This document shows, piece by piece, positions 61,838-64,000 of a stretch of DNA of 64,000 bases. The notes beneath the pieces were generated by a model. That model searched no databases. It was not told the DNA's origin and worked only from the letters and a program-made list of their open reading frames with translations. The DNA comes from Tetranychus cinnabarinus (Eukaryota; Arthropoda; Arachnida; Trombidiformes; Tetranychidae). The stretch covers positions 2,914,001 through 2,978,000 of the forward strand of contig WHVY01000007.1 of NCBI GenBank assembly GCA_022266195.1. Direction: 5' to 3'. The position numbers were made by a program, and so were the translations under genes. Position 1 is the stretch's first letter, and every line of letters starts with the position of its first letter.

Positions 61838-62588
61838 ATTTAAAAGAGCAACTCTTGATAACATATGCCATTGGATTCATTAAATGCCGATTGAAATGAT
61901 AATCGAGTTGATTATGGATTATTAACAGCAATAGCATCCGATTGGGAGGAATCAAATGTTATGCGATTGGTTATCCGCTTATTCAATATTCAAAATTCAA
62001 TCTTCATTTTCAGATCTATCCCAAAAATGCCAAGAAATATAAATTTATTAAATTTTTACCCAATGATTGTAAACTGTGATCAGCTCTAATTTATTTAGTT
62101 AGCTTGATTATGTTATTATGTACCTGAGCTTGTTAATTAATTTGTAAATAACATAAAATAAAACGATTTGATGCAAAATCGTTTTTAAAACACTAACACC
62201 ATTGAGATTATTATTGATTTAGTAGTCGATGCAAAATCGTAACAGAAAATGATAGCTAGAATTTCGCATAAATTTTCAATCAATTCAAAAACTCATCCGC
62301 TTCGCGCAAAATTAACAAATTCATTAATAATGAATGGTTTCTCGATAATCTTAGTGTTACCTTGAGATTTAGTCACTTTTCAGACAGAATAGTATTGTAT
62401 TGCGCTTTTCTCATTGAAATTATTGAAAATGATAAAGCACGAATGACGGGAATCATTTTCATTATTTCAATTAATAGAAAAGATTCATATTTTTCTCGAC
62501 GTGCCATTGCATTACAACAGTTTTTCGGCTCGGTTTCCTAAAACGGAGCCATCTATTGACGCAATTTTATACTATTCAAAGAAACTAA
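61838..62588 (+). other. 3' UTR of copy B and spacer before the right arm
   Basis: Homologous to the 3' UTR of copy A to about 62190. GATGCAAAATCG recurs at about 62170 and 62227. The remaining 400 bp are AT-rich without a gene. Confidence 0.55.
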
Positions 62589-63166
62589 TCATGTTGATTG
62601 AAGGAAACATTCACAGCAATTGGTAACCCCTATGGTGTTTCATTTCTTTATCCCTCTCTTTAACCACCCACCCTGTTTCTCTCTCTCTCTCTTTCTCCTC
62701 TTTCTTACCCACCCGCATCATTTTTTGCATCTTCCCTTCATCATCATCCTCTCATCACACCTCCATAAACCCCACACGAGTCTCTCTTTTGGGTTAATCA
62801 TCAAGTTTCCCCTCTTCTTTATAATCTTCCATCATTCACCCTCTTCCTCCTCTTCTTCTCCACCCACCTCACTTGAGCTCAGGGTAAAAAAACCCACTAT
62901 GTGAGTGTTTTGATAAGTTAGTGATGATGACTAGAATGATGATGATTCTGGTAACAAGGACGATGATGTGAAAAGGGAGAAAAAAAAGTATATTTTTATC
63001 TTGAAACTTTATCGTCTATTTCATTTGTAATTGAATGTAAAAAGCTAACCAAGTTTTTCAACTACGAATCTCTTTAAGGCCTTCAACAATTGAACAAAAA
63101 CTTGAACAGCCAAGTCAGTTGATCGTAAGTATTCTTGATGTTCATCCATATGCGAATGTTCATGTT
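62589..63166 (-). repeat. Right arm of the 590-bp inverted duplication
   Basis: Reverse complement of 57049-57642, almost identical. Read on the minus strand it contains a short open stretch, HEHSHMDEHQEYLRSTDLAV followed by QVFVQLLKALKRFVVEKLG. In the left arm the same stretch is frameshifted by one extra T. Whether this was ever coding is unknown. The decayed zinc-finger copy C begins just beyond this arm. Confidence 0.9.
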
Positions 63167-63219
63167 GAATGTGAAAAGCTAACCAAATCAAATAGCCACA
63201 GTCATAGCGGGTCATTAAG

Positions 63220-64000
63220 CCATTTCCATAATATTTATCCAACTGATGGACCAGATCTTTATCAGATGTCTGCAAATATCCACAGAGATGAAAAGTCACT
63301 GCATTGTTATGAATATACACGTAAAACGGGGCTATAATGTTTAACCGAGCTGATCATTTTCTTAACATTTCCTTATGATCCTCGCAAATTACTTGAATAT
63401 AATGCGAAACTGATCAAGAGGATTAACGGCGTTGATATCACTGCATCAATGCTAACAATAATAACAAAAACAACATCTTATCAGTGGCATAATAGATGTT
63501 ACCGGTTTAGCTTTGTAGTTAAAACTGAATGTTTCTAGTAATGAAATTAATTTAAAGGGACAATATCAAGAAATCAAGAAAATCGACATTCCACATACGA
63601 TATAAGACCTGTCTTTTTATCACAAAATCATCTAAAGTCACCATAACTTTTATCGCCAACCAATTGTAAAAATTGTCACTATAACATTCAATAGCAATAT
63701 CGTTAGTAAAACCGAATGTCACGATAAAATTTAAAACTCACATCAATTTTTCAACCTGATCAGAAAATGATGACATTTCTTAAAGGTTTTATGTATAAAG
63801 CAAAGTCGATCATAGCACTAATATTAACTTTGGAAGAAGACTTATTTGAAAGGTTGATAAATGATGCAAATGAGTGAAAATGAATTTAATAGACGTATAT
63901 TGGAATCAATGGATACATCTTCATCTTTTACTTTATTGGGTAAACGATTTCCATTTTGAAATTTCCATATTCAACTCATATTTATAATAAGGAAACATCT
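63220..64000 (+). pseudogene. Decayed third copy (C) of the zinc-finger gene, runs off the window
   Basis: DNA similarity to copies A and B starts in finger 1 (GATCTTTATC, ATCCACAGAGATGAAAAG) and continues through finger 2 (TGTTTAACCGAGCTGATCAT, GGATTAACGGCGTTGAT). After large internal deletions (the parts matching about 52340-52700 and 52760-52905 of copy A) it resumes with AAATCAAGAAAATCGACATT and GAGTGAAAATGAATTTAATA. Finger cysteines are lost (CYEY in place of CYVC), an in-frame stop follows at 63335, and many frameshifts are present. The N-terminal part is absent; the right arm of the inverted duplication lies there instead. Not a functional gene. Confidence 0.88.

Noticed and set aside
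1..64000. tRNA, rRNA genes, CRISPR arrays or bacterial operons
   Set aside because: No intact tRNA with both boxes and stems, no rRNA-like block and no regularly spaced direct repeats were seen; the genes have spliceosomal introns.

Overview
The window is AT-rich nuclear DNA from an arthropod, most likely a trombidiform mite of the spider-mite type. The reasons are short introns of about 70-290 bp in most genes, an F-box/LRR gene beside a gustatory receptor of the chemosensory superfamily, poly-Asn-rich zinc-finger proteins, and complete animal housekeeping genes (RPB11, NASP, Integrator subunit 13, IAH1). The species call is inference; eukaryote and arthropod are well supported by the splice structures and the receptor.

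Layout. 1-14.1 kb holds the 5' end of a T-type (Cav3) calcium-channel alpha1 gene on the minus strand. It has a first coding exon at 13333-14111 and a second at 5146-5394, joined by an intron of about 7.9 kb whose ends are AT and AC, so it is a minor (U12-type) intron. Later exons lie beyond the left edge. 14.1-35.6 kb is a long stretch with no gene I can support. It carries repeat structure: a 290-bp inverted repeat pair at 18.7 and 27.6 kb, a fold-back pair at 30.2-30.75 kb, and a tiny remnant of a TA-inserting transposon at 31.3 kb. A small secreted-protein gene with a TATA box begins at 35.66 kb.

38.0-48.4 kb is packed. IAH1-type esterase on the plus strand faces five minus-strand genes: Integrator subunit 13 (Asunder), RNA polymerase II subunit RPB11, histone chaperone NASP, an F-box/LRR protein and a gustatory receptor. 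The first three act in nuclear transcription and chromatin, but nothing in the sequence shows that the run is co-regulated.

49-64 kb is a recent duplication field. Two nearly identical four-finger C2H2 zinc-finger genes (51.75-53.99 and 59.50-61.84 kb) lie in tandem, and a third, decayed copy runs off the right edge (from about 63.2 kb). The second gene is bracketed by two inverted copies of a 590-bp segment (57.05-57.64 and 62.59-63.17 kb). A 585-bp Tc1/mariner-like non-autonomous element with perfect 27-bp terminal inverted repeats and TA target duplications sits inside its 5' UTR intron. A long imperfect palindrome lies upstream of the first copy (49.75-50.40 kb).

The most notable signals are the AT-AC intron in the calcium channel and the zinc-finger locus, where inverted arms, a transposon-expanded intron and a dying third copy occur together. 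I found no undescribed multi-gene system.
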